A stretch of DNA of 61,174 bases from Prevotella sp. (GCA_017477435.1 JAFUVV010000036.1:1-61174), one strand, 5' to 3'; counted from the stretch's first letter, positions 44,035-53,742 are shown. The notes: a model not told the origin generated them from the sequence alone. Numbers and translations are program-made.

Positions 44035-44100
44035 GGCTAAAAGGCCTTTAGCCGCGGGCTAGGAGTATCATAGCCAGCGACAAAGAGCCTCTTAGCCGGC
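44035..44100. repeat. Three-unit 22-bp tandem array (GGCTAAA/TTTAGCC type)
   Basis: Units start at 44035, 44057 and 44079. The first is the palindrome GGCTAAAAGGCCTTTAGCC plus 3 nt. Related to the array at 18844-18910. Shares the 43854-44390 gap with GTAC array 5. Confidence 0.85.
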
Positions 44101-44157
44101 TTCTCGGAGCCGGCTGTCTGCTTCATGCAATCCACTTGGCTTGAAACGGAGGTGGCA

Positions 44158-44245
44158 GTACATGGGCCCTGTACTTGGAGTACATGAGCTTTGTACTGTG
44201 AGTACATGACCTTTGTACTGTGAGTACATGGCCTTTGTACTCTGC
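44158..44245. repeat. GTAC array 5: four 22-bp units
   Basis: Units start at 44158, 44180, 44202 and 44224, the most regular of the six arrays: all units read GTACATG.. in the same orientation. Confidence 0.95.
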
Positions 44246-44351
44246 CCAGGATTTATTGCCAGCAACGTTTTTTATGGTTTCTTTTTACCCTTTTAATCTT
44301 TTATTAATACTTTTTAGTTCACGTACGCGCGTGGGTGTGGCATTATTGTTG

Positions 44352-44359
44352 TAAATTTG
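44352..44359 (+). promoter_or_regulatory. -7 element for the moxR-bat operon
   Basis: TAAATTTG, 31 nt before ATG 44391. No clear TTTG -33 at the usual distance. Confidence 0.55.
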
Positions 44360-44390
44360 CACTCGATTTAGTAACAAACAAAGAAAAGGT

Positions 44391-45386
44391 ATGGCAGAAA
44401 ATGTAGATATCAGAGAATTGAATGTGCTCATTGGGCAGCACAGTGGATTCGTTTCTAATATTGTGAATGGCATGGAGCGTGTCATTGTCGGGCAGAAGCA
44501 TCTTGTCGACGGGTTGCTCATCTCGCTGCTCAGCGACGGGCATATACTGCTCGAAGGTGTGCCTGGTCTGGCAAAGACGCTGGCCATAAAGACGCTGGCT
44601 CAGCTTGTGGATGCAAGCTTCAGCCGCATACAGTTTACTCCCGACCTGCTTCCTGCCGACGTGATAGGCACGATGATCTATTCGCAGAAAGAGGAGAAGT
44701 TCCAGGTGAAGCGAGGACCGGTGTTTGCCAATTTCATCCTTGCCGACGAGATCAATCGTGCTCCGGCGAAGGTACAGAGCGCTCTGCTCGAGGCCATGCA
44801 GGAGCATCAGGTCACGCTGGGCGACAACACGTTCGGCCTGCCGTCGCCGTTCCTCGTGATGGCTACGCAGAACCCCATTGAGCAGGAGGGCACCTATCAG
44901 CTGCCCGAGGCACAGGTAGACCGTTTCATGCTGAAGGTGGTGATCGACTATCCCACGCTCGAAGAAGAGAAACTCATCATCCGCGAGAACCTTCGCGGCG
45001 AGCTCCCTACGGTGGCCCCGGTGACCAGTGCCGAGGAGATACTGAAGGCCCGCGAGGTGGTGGAGCAGGTGTATATCGACGAGAAGATAGAGCAGTATAT
45101 TGCCGACATCGTCTTCGCCAGCCGCTATCCCGACCGCTATGGTATCCCCGAACAGAAAGACCTTATCACCTTCGGCGGTTCTCCGCGTGCGAGCATCAAT
45201 CTTGCCAAGGCAGCCCGCGCCTATGCCTTCATAAAGCATCGCGGATATGTGGTGCCCGAGGATGTCAGGGCAATAGCCCACGACGTGCTGCGCCACAGGA
45301 TAGGACTCTCCTATGAGGCAGAGGCAACAAACGTGAGCAGCGAGGAAATCGTGAGCAGAATAATAAATAAGGTGGAAGTGCCCTGA
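44391..45386 (+). CDS. MoxR-family AAA+ ATPase
   Basis: 331 residues. Walker A LEGVPGLAKT (about 53-62), Walker B FILADEINRAPAKVQSALLE (about 114-133), sensor and arginine-finger region NPIEQEGTYQLPEAQVDRF. MoxR ATPases act as chaperones for assembly or remodelling of von Willebrand A (VWA) proteins; two such proteins, BatA and BatB, are coded downstream. First gene of the bat operon. Confidence 0.95.
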   Translation: MAENVDIRELNVLIGQHSGFVSNIVNGMERVIVGQKHLVDGLLISLLSDGHILLEGVPGLAKTLAIKTLAQLVDASFSRIQFTPDLLPADVIGTMIYSQKEEKFQVKRGPVFANFILADEINRAPAKVQSALLEAMQEHQVTLGDNTFGLPSPFLVMATQNPIEQEGTYQLPEAQVDRFMLKVVIDYPTLEEEKLIIRENLRGELPTVAPVTSAEEILKAREVVEQVYIDEKIEQYIADIVFASRYPDRYGIPEQKDLITFGGSPRASINLAKAARAYAFIKHRGYVVPEDVRAIAHDVLRHRIGLSYEAEATNVSSEEIVSRIINKVEVP

Positions 45387-45393
45387 GGAAAGG

Positions 45394-45637
45394 TGAAAGT
45401 TGAAAGGTGAAAGGTGAAAACGGAAAACGAAGACGAAAACGCTGATGCTAACGAAGGGACGATGTCGAAAGACGAAGAACGAAAGCCCTTTGGGCTCAAC
45501 ATCCAACATTTAACCTAGTAACCTTCCTCCCCATGGGGAGGCTTGGCGGGGCTTTCCACCCTCTCGGTCTAATCATAATTATCCATTATCAATCATCCAT
45601 TATCAATTCTCAATTGTCAGACATCAATTATCAACTG
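45394..45637. repeat. Mosaic of repeat words between moxR and the DUF58 gene
   Basis: GAAAGTTGAAAGGTG words (45394-45420), AACGAAGACGAAAACG words (to 45480), the perfect palindrome CCTCCCCATGGGGAGG (45526-45541) and AATTATCCATTATCAATT words (45571-45637). The last reach into the 5' end of the next gene. Confidence 0.8.
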
Positions 45638-46492
45638 TTAGGAAAAGTCCGCAGGATAGAGATAAAGACTCGCGGATTGAGCCAGAATATATTTGCCGGC
45701 CAGTACCACTCTGCCTTCAAGGGTAGGGGTATGGCCTTCTCCGAAGTGAGGGAATATCAGTTCGGCGACGACGTGAGAGACATCGACTGGAACGTGACGG
45801 CACGCTTCAATCGCCCCTACGTGAAAGTGTTTGAAGAAGAGCGCGAACTGACGGTGATGCTGCTTGTCGATGTGTCGGGGTCGCTCGAATTCGGCACTCA
45901 CAGCCAGACAAAGCGCGACATGGCAACGGAGATTGCTGCGACGATAGCGTTCAGTGCAATACAGAACAACGATAAAATCGGAGTAATCTTCTTCTCCGAC
46001 AAGATAGAGAAATATATCCCCCCTAAGAAAGGACGCAAGCACATCCTCTACATCATCCGCGAGATGCTCGACTTCAAGCCCGAAAGCCAGCGTACCGATA
46101 TCGGCTATGCCGTGGAATACCTCACTCGGATGATGAAACGACGCTGCACAGTGTTCCTCCTGAGCGATTTCTTCACAGAGAAGCCCTTCGACCAAGAGCT
46201 GCAGATAGCCAACCGTAAGCACGACGTGATGGCACTCCAGGTGTACGACCAGTTTGCCACTGAGCTGCCCAACGTGGGACTCATGAGAGTGAAAGATGCC
46301 GAGACGATGCACGAAATGTATATCGACACATCGTCGCGACGGTTGCGGCAGATGTATGCACGCAGATGGACTGAGAAGCAGAAAGAACTGAAGAATGCCT
46401 TCAGCAGAAGCAAGGTAGACTCAGTGTCGATAAGCACATCAGACGACTATGTGAAGAAAATGATGATGCTCTTCGACAGCAGAGGAAGATAA
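45614..46492 (+). CDS. DUF58 protein of the bat operon
   Basis: 292 residues if started at TTG 45614. The ORF is open from ATG 45533, but its first 27 codons are repeat words; homologues start only 10-12 residues before the conserved KVRRIEIKTRGLSQNIFAGQYHSAF, which the TTG matches. Both possible starts lie in repeat DNA. The core REYQFGDDVRDIDWNVTARF is the DUF58 signature and VMLLVDVSGSLEFG (about 88-101) begins a VWA-like domain. Predicted cytoplasmic partner of MoxR. Stop overlaps or abuts the next ORF. Confidence 0.85.
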   Translation: MSDINYQLLGKVRRIEIKTRGLSQNIFAGQYHSAFKGRGMAFSEVREYQFGDDVRDIDWNVTARFNRPYVKVFEEERELTVMLLVDVSGSLEFGTHSQTKRDMATEIAATIAFSAIQNNDKIGVIFFSDKIEKYIPPKKGRKHILYIIREMLDFKPESQRTDIGYAVEYLTRMMKRRCTVFLLSDFFTEKPFDQELQIANRKHDVMALQVYDQFATELPNVGLMRVKDAETMHEMYIDTSSRRLRQMYARRWTEKQKELKNAFSRSKVDSVSISTSDDYVKKMMMLFDSRGR

Positions 46493-46551
46493 TGAAGAAT
46501 GAAAAATTCATAATTCATATCTCGCTTCTCACTCAACAAAAAAGAACAAGA

Positions 46552-47616
46552 ATGAAACGAAAGATCAGCATATTGTTGATGGCCATGTTCACAGTCGTTG
46601 CCTCGGGACAAGTATCCGTAAAGCAGGAACTTGACTCCGTGGCAATATACATTGGCGAGCAGACCGACATGAAGGTGAAGGTGACACTGCCGCGAGGAAA
46701 ACAGATTGCTTGGCCCGAACTGAAGGAAAGACAATATATCGCCCCCGGAGTAGAGATTATCAGCGTGACGGCAGAAGACTCCGTCATGACCGACAACGAT
46801 GCAAAGGAGGTGACACGAAAGGTGAGAATCACCTCATTCGACGAATCACTCTATGCCATTCCTGCCATGACGGTGAAGGTGGACGGAAAAGAATACCAAG
46901 GCAATACACTCGCACTGAAGGTTGTCACCCTCGACGTAGACACACTCCACCCCAACCAGTTCTTCCCACCGAAGGATGTGCAGGACAACCCCTTCAGCTG
47001 GGCAGAGTGGAAAGGGCTGTTCTGGTGGAGCATGCTCATGGTTGTGCTCGCAGCAATGATATATTATCTATATGTGCGGCTCAAACAGAACAAACCCATC
47101 ATCTCGCGGATAAGAATAGTCAGACACGTGCCAGCCCATCAGAAAGCACTCACCGCGATAGAAAAGATAAAGCAGGAGAAAATCGTCTATTCCGACGATC
47201 AGAAGACCTACTACACAATGCTCACCGACACCCTGCGCCAGTATATCTTCGAGCGCTTCGGCTTCAACGCAATGGAGATGACCACTAGCCAGATAATAGA
47301 AAACCTACAGGCTGCCGACGACAAAGTGATGCTCGAAGAACTGAGAGAACTGTTCTCAACTGCCGACCTTGTGAAATTCGCAAAATACTCTGCACTCACC
47401 AACGAGAACGACCTCAATCTCGTGAATGCCATCCGCTTCATCGACGACACGAAGATAGAAGGTCAGCCCACAGAGGAACGCATCGTGCCACAGATAACCA
47501 CTGACGAAAAGCGACGCATTGCCGACCGCAGACTCACAAAAGCACTCATCGCGGTGCTGACCGTCGCCGTCGCCGCAATATTCGTTTATATAATGATAAG
47601 CCTCTACAGAATGTAG
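46552..47616 (+). CDS. Bat-operon membrane protein (BatD-like, short)
   Basis: 354 residues from ATG 46552, giving signal peptide MKRKISILLMAMFTVVASG; the in-frame ATG at 46492 lies in a GAAAAATTCATAATTCAT repeat word. Periplasmic beta domain (about 20-155), one membrane segment WWSMLMVVLAAMIYYLYVRL (about 162-181), cytoplasmic helical part (YSDDQKTYYTMLTDTLRQYIFERFG) and a C-terminal membrane helix. The standard third member of Bacteroidetes bat operons; exact role unknown. Confidence 0.8.
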   Translation: MKRKISILLMAMFTVVASGQVSVKQELDSVAIYIGEQTDMKVKVTLPRGKQIAWPELKERQYIAPGVEIISVTAEDSVMTDNDAKEVTRKVRITSFDESLYAIPAMTVKVDGKEYQGNTLALKVVTLDVDTLHPNQFFPPKDVQDNPFSWAEWKGLFWWSMLMVVLAAMIYYLYVRLKQNKPIISRIRIVRHVPAHQKALTAIEKIKQEKIVYSDDQKTYYTMLTDTLRQYIFERFGFNAMEMTTSQIIENLQAADDKVMLEELRELFSTADLVKFAKYSALTNENDLNLVNAIRFIDDTKIEGQPTEERIVPQITTDEKRRIADRRLTKALIAVLTVAVAAIFVYIMISLYRM

Positions 47617-47646
47617 ATGGCATAGAGCCCCAAGCGAAAAGAAGAA

Positions 47647-48645
47647 ATGGAATTTGCCAATAAAGAATACTTCCTGCTACTGCTGCTCATCATACCATAC
47701 CTCGTCTGGTATATCTTCCATGGCAGCCGTCAGCAGCCGACAATGAAGATGAGCGACACCAGGGCATTCGAATACGGTGCCCAGAGCTGGCGCACACGGC
47801 TCATCCATCTCCCCACACTGCTGCGATGCCTCGTCTTCACGATGCTCGTCGTAGTCCTTGCACGACCGCAGACACACAATGCCTGGGGAAAGAAGTCGGT
47901 GGAAGGAATCGATATCATGATGGCAATGGACGTATCGACATCGATGCTTGCCGAAGACCTGCGACCCAACCGCATGGAAGCAGCAAAGAACGTGGCAGCA
48001 GAATTCATCGCCGGCAGACCAAACGACAACATCGGACTCACCATCTTTGCCGCAGAAGCATTCACGCAATGCCCGATGACAACAGACCATGCAAGCCTGA
48101 TGAGCATGTTCAACGCCGTGTCCACCGATATGACAGCTCGAGGACTCATCAGCGACGGTACAGCCGTGGGGATGGGACTCGCCAACGCCGTGTCGAGACT
48201 GAAAGAGTCGAAAGCAAAAAGCAAGGTGGTCATACTCCTCACCGACGGAAGCAACAACTGCGGCGACATCTCGCCACTCACGGCAGCAGAGATAGCAAAA
48301 AGTTTCGGAATACGTGTATATACCATCGGAGTGGGCACAAACAACGTGGCACGATACCCCATGCATGTCGGAGGAACAGTACAATATGTCAATATCCCTG
48401 TGGAGATCGATACAGAGACACTGCGGCAGATAGCAAACACCACCGACGGCAATTTCTATAGGGCAACCAACAACGAAGAACTCAAGCAGATATATGCTGA
48501 TATAGATAAACTCGAGAAGACAAAGATGAAAGTGCAGACATTCTCAAAGCGCTACGAAGCCTACCAACGATTTGCCATCGCTGCATTCGTGTTGTTGCTC
48601 CTGGAACTGTTCGTCAGATACGTCCTGCTAAGGAGAATACCATAA
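47647..48645 (+). CDS. batA: BatA, VWA-domain membrane protein
   Basis: 332 residues. Two N-terminal membrane helices (about 8-25, 56-75), VWA domain with MIDAS DVSTSM (about 98-103), TDG (LLTDGSNNCGD about 197-207), and a C-terminal membrane helix. The domain faces the periplasm. In Bacteroides the bat genes are linked to oxygen tolerance; how is not settled. Next to BatB-C and downstream of moxR. Confidence 0.92.
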   Translation: MEFANKEYFLLLLLIIPYLVWYIFHGSRQQPTMKMSDTRAFEYGAQSWRTRLIHLPTLLRCLVFTMLVVVLARPQTHNAWGKKSVEGIDIMMAMDVSTSMLAEDLRPNRMEAAKNVAAEFIAGRPNDNIGLTIFAAEAFTQCPMTTDHASLMSMFNAVSTDMTARGLISDGTAVGMGLANAVSRLKESKAKSKVVILLTDGSNNCGDISPLTAAEIAKSFGIRVYTIGVGTNNVARYPMHVGGTVQYVNIPVEIDTETLRQIANTTDGNFYRATNNEELKQIYADIDKLEKTKMKVQTFSKRYEAYQRFAIAAFVLLLLELFVRYVLLRRIP

Positions 48646-48751
48646 TGGAATGCTTAATGCATATTTCATACCAGTAGGACCGGCACACTTGACTCCAAGA
48701 CTTGAGTAATCATAATTTCAACTGTCAATTGTAAATTATCAATAGAAAAAA

Positions 48752-50452
48752 ATGCGTTTTGCTGATTCACAATATCTATGGCTCATGCTGCTGCTCATAC
48801 CAGTGGCACTTATATTCATTGCCGATTTCTTCCGACAGCGGAAGAAGATAGCCGACATTGGCGATGCACCACTCGTAAAGAGCATGATCACTGGCTACTC
48901 CTGGCGACGCGATGCCGTAAAACGAGTATTGCTCCTTGTCATACTCGCGCTGCTGGTTGTCATAATTGCCCGACCGCAGATGGGCACACGAGTGTCTAAC
49001 GAAAAGCGCAATGGCATAGAAGTCGTTGTGGCCATCGATGTCTCCAACTCCATGCTCGCCACTGATGTGGCACCATCACGTTTGGAAAAGACAAAGATGC
49101 TCGTCAGTAATATGATAGACCATTTCTCCGAAGATAAACTCGGTATCGTTGTCTTTGCTGGAGACGCCTTCGTACAGTTGCCGATAACAAACGATTTCGT
49201 ATCGGCAAAGATGTTCCTGCAGTCTATCTCCCCTGCGCTCATCTCGACGCAAGGCACCGACATCGCCCGTGCCATTACCCTCTCTTCAGCCAGCTTCACT
49301 CAGGCAGAAGGCATCGGCAAGGCTATCATCATCGTCACCGATGGTGAAGACCATGAGGGAGGAGCCACAGAAGCAGCACAGAAGGCAAGCGGCAGAGGCT
49401 ACAACATTGTGGTCATGGGAGTGGGGAGTACTAAAGGATCACCAATCAAGATGGCCGACGGCGATTACCTCAAAGATAATACCGGCAACGTCGTCATGAC
49501 AGCCCTCAACGAGCAAATGTGCCAGGAAGTTGCCTCAGCAGGAAAAGGACTCTACATACACGTAGACAATACATCGTCGGCACAAGACCAACTCGATGAC
49601 TTTCTTTCTCGACTCCAGCGAGGAGAGACAGAAAACGTTTCTTATAGTGAATATGCAGAACAGGCACCATGGATAGCCCTGATAATTGTCATCCTGCTAA
49701 TTATTGAAGCATTGCTCGTCAGGAAAGACGGAGTGATATTCAGTCGCATAAAGCAATTCCTTTCTCGTATCGCTGCTCCACATGCCGCTCCGTTGTTGTT
49801 GCTTTTCATCTTGGCGACAGCATCGGCTGGTGCTCAGACTAAAGACCGGATGCACATAAAGAATGGCAACCGCCACTTCCGCTCCGGCCTCTACGACAAA
49901 GCACTTGCAGATTATCAGAAGGCCGTGGCAGCAAACTCACAAAATCCGCAGGCATTGTACAACTACGGCTGTGCTCTGCTCATGCAGAACCAAGACTCGT
50001 CGGCTATAGAATATTTCCAAGCTGCGTCGAAGATAGAGAAGAACAAATTCCGGCTGTCGAAGAGTTATCATAATATAGGCTTTATCTGTCAGCGACATCA
50101 GATGTATGGCGAGGCAATCGAAGCCTACAAGGAGAGTCTTCGCCTTAATCCCACCGACGACGAGACACGCTACAATCTCGCCCTGTGTCAGCGAAACAAG
50201 CAACAGCAAGGTGGCGGACAGTCGGACAGCAACAACGACGACAAGCAGCAGGGCAACGACAAACAGCAGAACACGGAAAACGACAAGAACTCCGATGCCG
50301 ACAAGCAGAACAAACCTCAGCAGCGGAGCTCTATAAGTAAAGACAATGCCGAACGCCTGCTCAATGCTGCTATGCAACAGGAGCGAGCCACACAGAAGAA
50401 GATAAAAGACGCTCAGCGGCAGGGTTCAAGGCATCTGGACAAAAACTGGTAA
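48752..50452 (+). CDS. BatB-BatC fusion
   Basis: 566 residues. Residues 1-335 are BatB: two membrane helices, VWA domain with MIDAS AIDVSNSM (about 91-98) and TDGEDHEGG, and a C-terminal helix APWIALIIVILLIIEALLV. Then HAAPLLLLFILATASAGAQ (about 343-361), which still looks like BatC's signal peptide, followed by three TPRs (GNRHFRSGLYDKALADYQKA, NPQALYNYGCALLM, YGEAIEAYKESLRLNPTDDETRYNLALCQ) and a Gln/Asn/Asp-rich low-complexity tail. In Bacteroides fragilis batB and batC are separate genes. TPR part predicted periplasmic. Confidence 0.9.
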   Translation: MRFADSQYLWLMLLLIPVALIFIADFFRQRKKIADIGDAPLVKSMITGYSWRRDAVKRVLLLVILALLVVIIARPQMGTRVSNEKRNGIEVVVAIDVSNSMLATDVAPSRLEKTKMLVSNMIDHFSEDKLGIVVFAGDAFVQLPITNDFVSAKMFLQSISPALISTQGTDIARAITLSSASFTQAEGIGKAIIIVTDGEDHEGGATEAAQKASGRGYNIVVMGVGSTKGSPIKMADGDYLKDNTGNVVMTALNEQMCQEVASAGKGLYIHVDNTSSAQDQLDDFLSRLQRGETENVSYSEYAEQAPWIALIIVILLIIEALLVRKDGVIFSRIKQFLSRIAAPHAAPLLLLFILATASAGAQTKDRMHIKNGNRHFRSGLYDKALADYQKAVAANSQNPQALYNYGCALLMQNQDSSAIEYFQAASKIEKNKFRLSKSYHNIGFICQRHQMYGEAIEAYKESLRLNPTDDETRYNLALCQRNKQQQGGGQSDSNNDDKQQGNDKQQNTENDKNSDADKQNKPQQRSSISKDNAERLLNAAMQQERATQKKIKDAQRQGSRHLDKNW

Positions 50453-50458
50453 GAAGAA

Positions 50459-53032
50459 ATGAAAAGACAACATATTGTTTCTATAATAGTTTTATTGATG
50501 ATATCGGCAGCTGCATTTAGCCAGTCGATAAGGGTTGCTGCACCTGCTTCGGTCAGATGCGGAGAGAATTTCCGTGTGGAGTATGTCATCGACACGCAGG
50601 ATGTCTCCGATTTCCGCTCAGGTATTCAGACGACGGAGGGCTATGAGGTCATAGCTGGGCCGTATGAGTCGAGGTCGTCAAGCTATCACATGGTGAACGG
50701 CCACACTTCGTCGTCATCGACACTGAAGATAACTTATACACTCTATGCACTTAAAGAAGGCGACTACACATTCCCTGCAGCGCGGGCTATAATAGGTGGG
50801 AAGTCGGTATCGGCAAAACCATTCTCCATCAAGATATCAGGCAAGGCACCCTCTGGCAGTGGTGCTCCGAAGATGCACGGCGAGGATAACTCTGCCGACA
50901 ACAGTCCTGCAAGCATTTCTCCTTCAAGCTTATTCATCAAAGTATCAGCCAACCGCCAGCGAGTGAAGGAACAGGAGGCCGTGCTGGTGACGTATAAGGT
51001 GTACACTCTCGTGGAGCTTACTCAGCTCGAGGGTAAGATGCCCGACCTGAAAGACTGTCACGTACAGGAGGTGGAACTTCCGCAGCAGAAGAGTTTCCAC
51101 ATTGAGAATGTCGGAGGAAAGAACTATCGTTGCGTCACGTGGAGTCAGTATGTGGTCTACCCGCAAAGGGCTGGTACGGTGGAGATTCCGAGCATAAAGT
51201 TCAAAGGAATAGTCGTAGTGCAGAACAAGAACGTAGATCCTTTGGAGGCTTTTCTCAATGGTGGTGCCGGCTACACGGAGCTGAAGCGCGAGATAGTGGC
51301 GCCGTCGGTGAAGATTGCTGTCGAAGAACTTCCCGACAAGCCGGCCGATTTCTCCGGCGGAGTGGGGAAGATGAAGATAAAGGCATCGGTTGATAAAAAT
51401 GCAGTGAATGCCGGCGATCCCGTTACTCTCAAAGTGGAAATAACGGGCAACGGCAACCTGAAGCTGCTCACTTTCCCAGAAATAAATCTTCCGAAGGATT
51501 TCGACAAATATGATCCCAAACCATCCGACAACACCCGACTTACCCAGAACGGCATTGAGGGTAGTGTCGCTCAGGAGTATATCATTGTGCCTCGTAACAA
51601 GGGGCACTATGTCGTGCCTCCGATAAAATTCACTTATTATGATACTTCGTCCAACGGCTACAAGACTCTCTCTACCGATGCTATCAAGATAGATGTCGAG
51701 GGCGATAATGCCGGGGAGTCTGGCAGTAAGAGGCAAGGGGCAATAAACGATAACGACATCCGCGGGCTGATGCCGACTACTTCAGCATCTGCCCATACCT
51801 CTGCGATGTTCTTTGCCACAAAGCGCTATTGGGCAGCGATAGCCGTGCCGTTTGTCATGTTCATCGTCCTGCTGTTGACGTTCCGTCGACGTGCTATTCG
51901 CAATGCCGATATAATCGGTCAGCGTGGACGCAAGGCCAACAAGGTGGCCGGACGAAGACTGAAGCGTGCCCGCGGCATGATGGAGAAAGGCGAGAGCGAG
52001 AAGTTCTACGACGAAGTGCTGCGTGCTCTCTGGGGCTATGCTGCCGACAAGATGAACATACCTACGGAGTCGCTGTCGAGAGAGAATATCGCCAGTGCTC
52101 TCGAGGAGCGTGGCATCAACGAGGCGACACGACAGACATTCATCGAGGCGCTCGACGAGTGTGAGTTCGAACGATATGCGCCAGGCGATAAAACGGGTAA
52201 TATGCAGAAGACATACGATGCTGCCCACAGAGCTATTATCGAGGCTGAGGAGCAGGCGGCAAGATGGAAGAAAAAAGAGGGTAGAAGCAAGAAGAGTGTT
52301 AAGGGATTCTCACTTATCCTTTTGGCACTCCTGATGCATGCGGCCACGGTGTCTGCCGATACCAGTGCCGACAGCCTGTACGAAGCCGGGCATTATCAAG
52401 CCGCAATCGGTGAGTGGGAAAAGGTGCTTGCAGAGGGTGACGGACGAGTGTATTACAATCTCGGATGTGCCTACTACCGCACGGAGCATATAGGCAAGAG
52501 TATCCTTTGCTTTGAGCGTGCATTGAAATACATGCCAGGCAATGGAGATGTGAAGCATAATCTCCGTCTTGCCCGTCAGCGTACGAAGGATAAGATATAT
52601 CCGTCGGAGCCGTTCATCCTGCTGCAGTGGCTTAACGGCATTTCGGGCCGTCTTGCCGTAGACAGCTGGGCAGTGCTCTCGATTGTTCTCATCGCCTTGT
52701 CGCTCGTGCTCATGCTTGCCTTCCTCTTCGCTCCGCAACCGCAGGTGAGACGATGGTCGCTGTGGGGCAGTATGCTTGCTGCAGTGGCGTGCGTGATAGC
52801 CATATTGATGGCTGCGGTTTCGTATTCCCGTATCAGCGACAGCAGCAGGGCTGTCATTGTCGCGCCGCAGGTGGAACTGCGCAAATCGCCTGCCGTTGGC
52901 AGCGCATCCGTGAAGAGCCTGCACGAGGGCACAGAGGTGAAGATTGTCGACACGGCGGAGGGCTGCTATGGCGTTCGCCTCTCCGATGGCGAGACAGGAT
53001 GGATTAACACTGAAGGACTGGAAATAATATGA
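50459..53032 (+). CDS. BatD-BatE fusion
   Basis: 857 residues. Signal peptide MKRQHIVSIIVLLMISAAAFSQ; BatD beta domains (about 25-430), membrane helix (AIAVPFVMFIVLLLTF about 459-474), cytoplasmic helical region; then a second hydrophobic start FSLILLALLMHAATVSADTS (about 616-635) that looks like BatE's signal peptide, TPRs (YEAGHYQAAIGEWEKVLAEG, YYNLGCAYYRTEHIGKSILCF), two membrane helices and a C-terminal SH3-like domain (VELRKSPAVGSASVKSLHEGTEVKIV). Overlaps the PAP2 gene by 4 bp. Confidence 0.9.
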   Translation: MKRQHIVSIIVLLMISAAAFSQSIRVAAPASVRCGENFRVEYVIDTQDVSDFRSGIQTTEGYEVIAGPYESRSSSYHMVNGHTSSSSTLKITYTLYALKEGDYTFPAARAIIGGKSVSAKPFSIKISGKAPSGSGAPKMHGEDNSADNSPASISPSSLFIKVSANRQRVKEQEAVLVTYKVYTLVELTQLEGKMPDLKDCHVQEVELPQQKSFHIENVGGKNYRCVTWSQYVVYPQRAGTVEIPSIKFKGIVVVQNKNVDPLEAFLNGGAGYTELKREIVAPSVKIAVEELPDKPADFSGGVGKMKIKASVDKNAVNAGDPVTLKVEITGNGNLKLLTFPEINLPKDFDKYDPKPSDNTRLTQNGIEGSVAQEYIIVPRNKGHYVVPPIKFTYYDTSSNGYKTLSTDAIKIDVEGDNAGESGSKRQGAINDNDIRGLMPTTSASAHTSAMFFATKRYWAAIAVPFVMFIVLLLTFRRRAIRNADIIGQRGRKANKVAGRRLKRARGMMEKGESEKFYDEVLRALWGYAADKMNIPTESLSRENIASALEERGINEATRQTFIEALDECEFERYAPGDKTGNMQKTYDAAHRAIIEAEEQAARWKKKEGRSKKSVKGFSLILLALLMHAATVSADTSADSLYEAGHYQAAIGEWEKVLAEGDGRVYYNLGCAYYRTEHIGKSILCFERALKYMPGNGDVKHNLRLARQRTKDKIYPSEPFILLQWLNGISGRLAVDSWAVLSIVLIALSLVLMLAFLFAPQPQVRRWSLWGSMLAAVACVIAILMAAVSYSRISDSSRAVIVAPQVELRKSPAVGSASVKSLHEGTEVKIVDTAEGCYGVRLSDGETGWINTEGLEII

Positions 53033-53742
53033 TTGACCGCATAGTAGAACTCGACTATTCTCTGATGAGGCTCCTGAATGGCTCCGACTCTATCTTCGTG
53101 GATGGAGTGATGGCTGGTATCACCGAGCCTCTGACGTGGTCGCTCCTCTATGTGGCGATGATAATGCTCGTCGTGAGGAACAATCAGCGTGCATCGCGTG
53201 TGGCACTCATCATTGCTGCTGCACTGGCTTGCGTGTTGCTGTCGAGCCTCGTATGCAACGGATTGGTGAAGCCCGCTGTGGGCAGACTTCGTCCGTATCA
53301 GGATCCGGCGATTGCATCGTGGATAGATACGGTGTGGGGCGTCGGCGACGATTCGTTCAGCTTCTTCTCTGCCCATTCGGCAAACACTCTATCCCTTGCA
53401 GTGTTCATGGCGCTGCTTGTGAGGAGCAGAGTGCTCACGCTGTGGCTCGTCGTGTGGTCGCTGCTGAACGGCTATTCGCGCGTCTATCTGGGCATGCATT
53501 TTCCCAGCGACGTAGTGATGGGACTGCTGTGCGGGGCAGTGATAGGCGTGGCGATGTACGGAGTATATCGTTTTGCGGTGGGCAAGTTCTATTCAAGCTA
53601 CAGCTACATATCCTCTCATTACACCTCGACGGGCTACGATCATGAAGACGTGGCGATGGTGGTGCTGGTGATGGTGGCAACGCTGGGCTATGTGCTGATA
53701 CGCGCCATAGTGGAATATGGATTTACGGAGATAAGATTATGA
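53029..53742 (+). CDS. PAP2-family phosphatase
   Basis: 237 residues, about six membrane helices. The three motifs are complete: KPAVGRLRP (81-89), SAHS (114-117, PSGH variant) and SRVYLGMHFPSD (150-161, with the base His157). Hydrolyses lipid pyrophosphates or phosphatidic acid-type lipids; undecaprenyl pyrophosphate recycling is possible. Overlaps genes on both sides by 4 bp (ATGA), so it is translated with BatD-E and QueA. Confidence 0.93.
   Translation: MIDRIVELDYSLMRLLNGSDSIFVDGVMAGITEPLTWSLLYVAMIMLVVRNNQRASRVALIIAAALACVLLSSLVCNGLVKPAVGRLRPYQDPAIASWIDTVWGVGDDSFSFFSAHSANTLSLAVFMALLVRSRVLTLWLVVWSLLNGYSRVYLGMHFPSDVVMGLLCGAVIGVAMYGVYRFAVGKFYSSYSYISSHYTSTGYDHEDVAMVVLVMVATLGYVLIRAIVEYGFTEIRL

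Noticed and set aside
44343..45509. 388-codon minus-strand ORF opposite moxR
   Set aside because: Antisense of a conserved ATPase; His/Leu-rich translation and no start signals.
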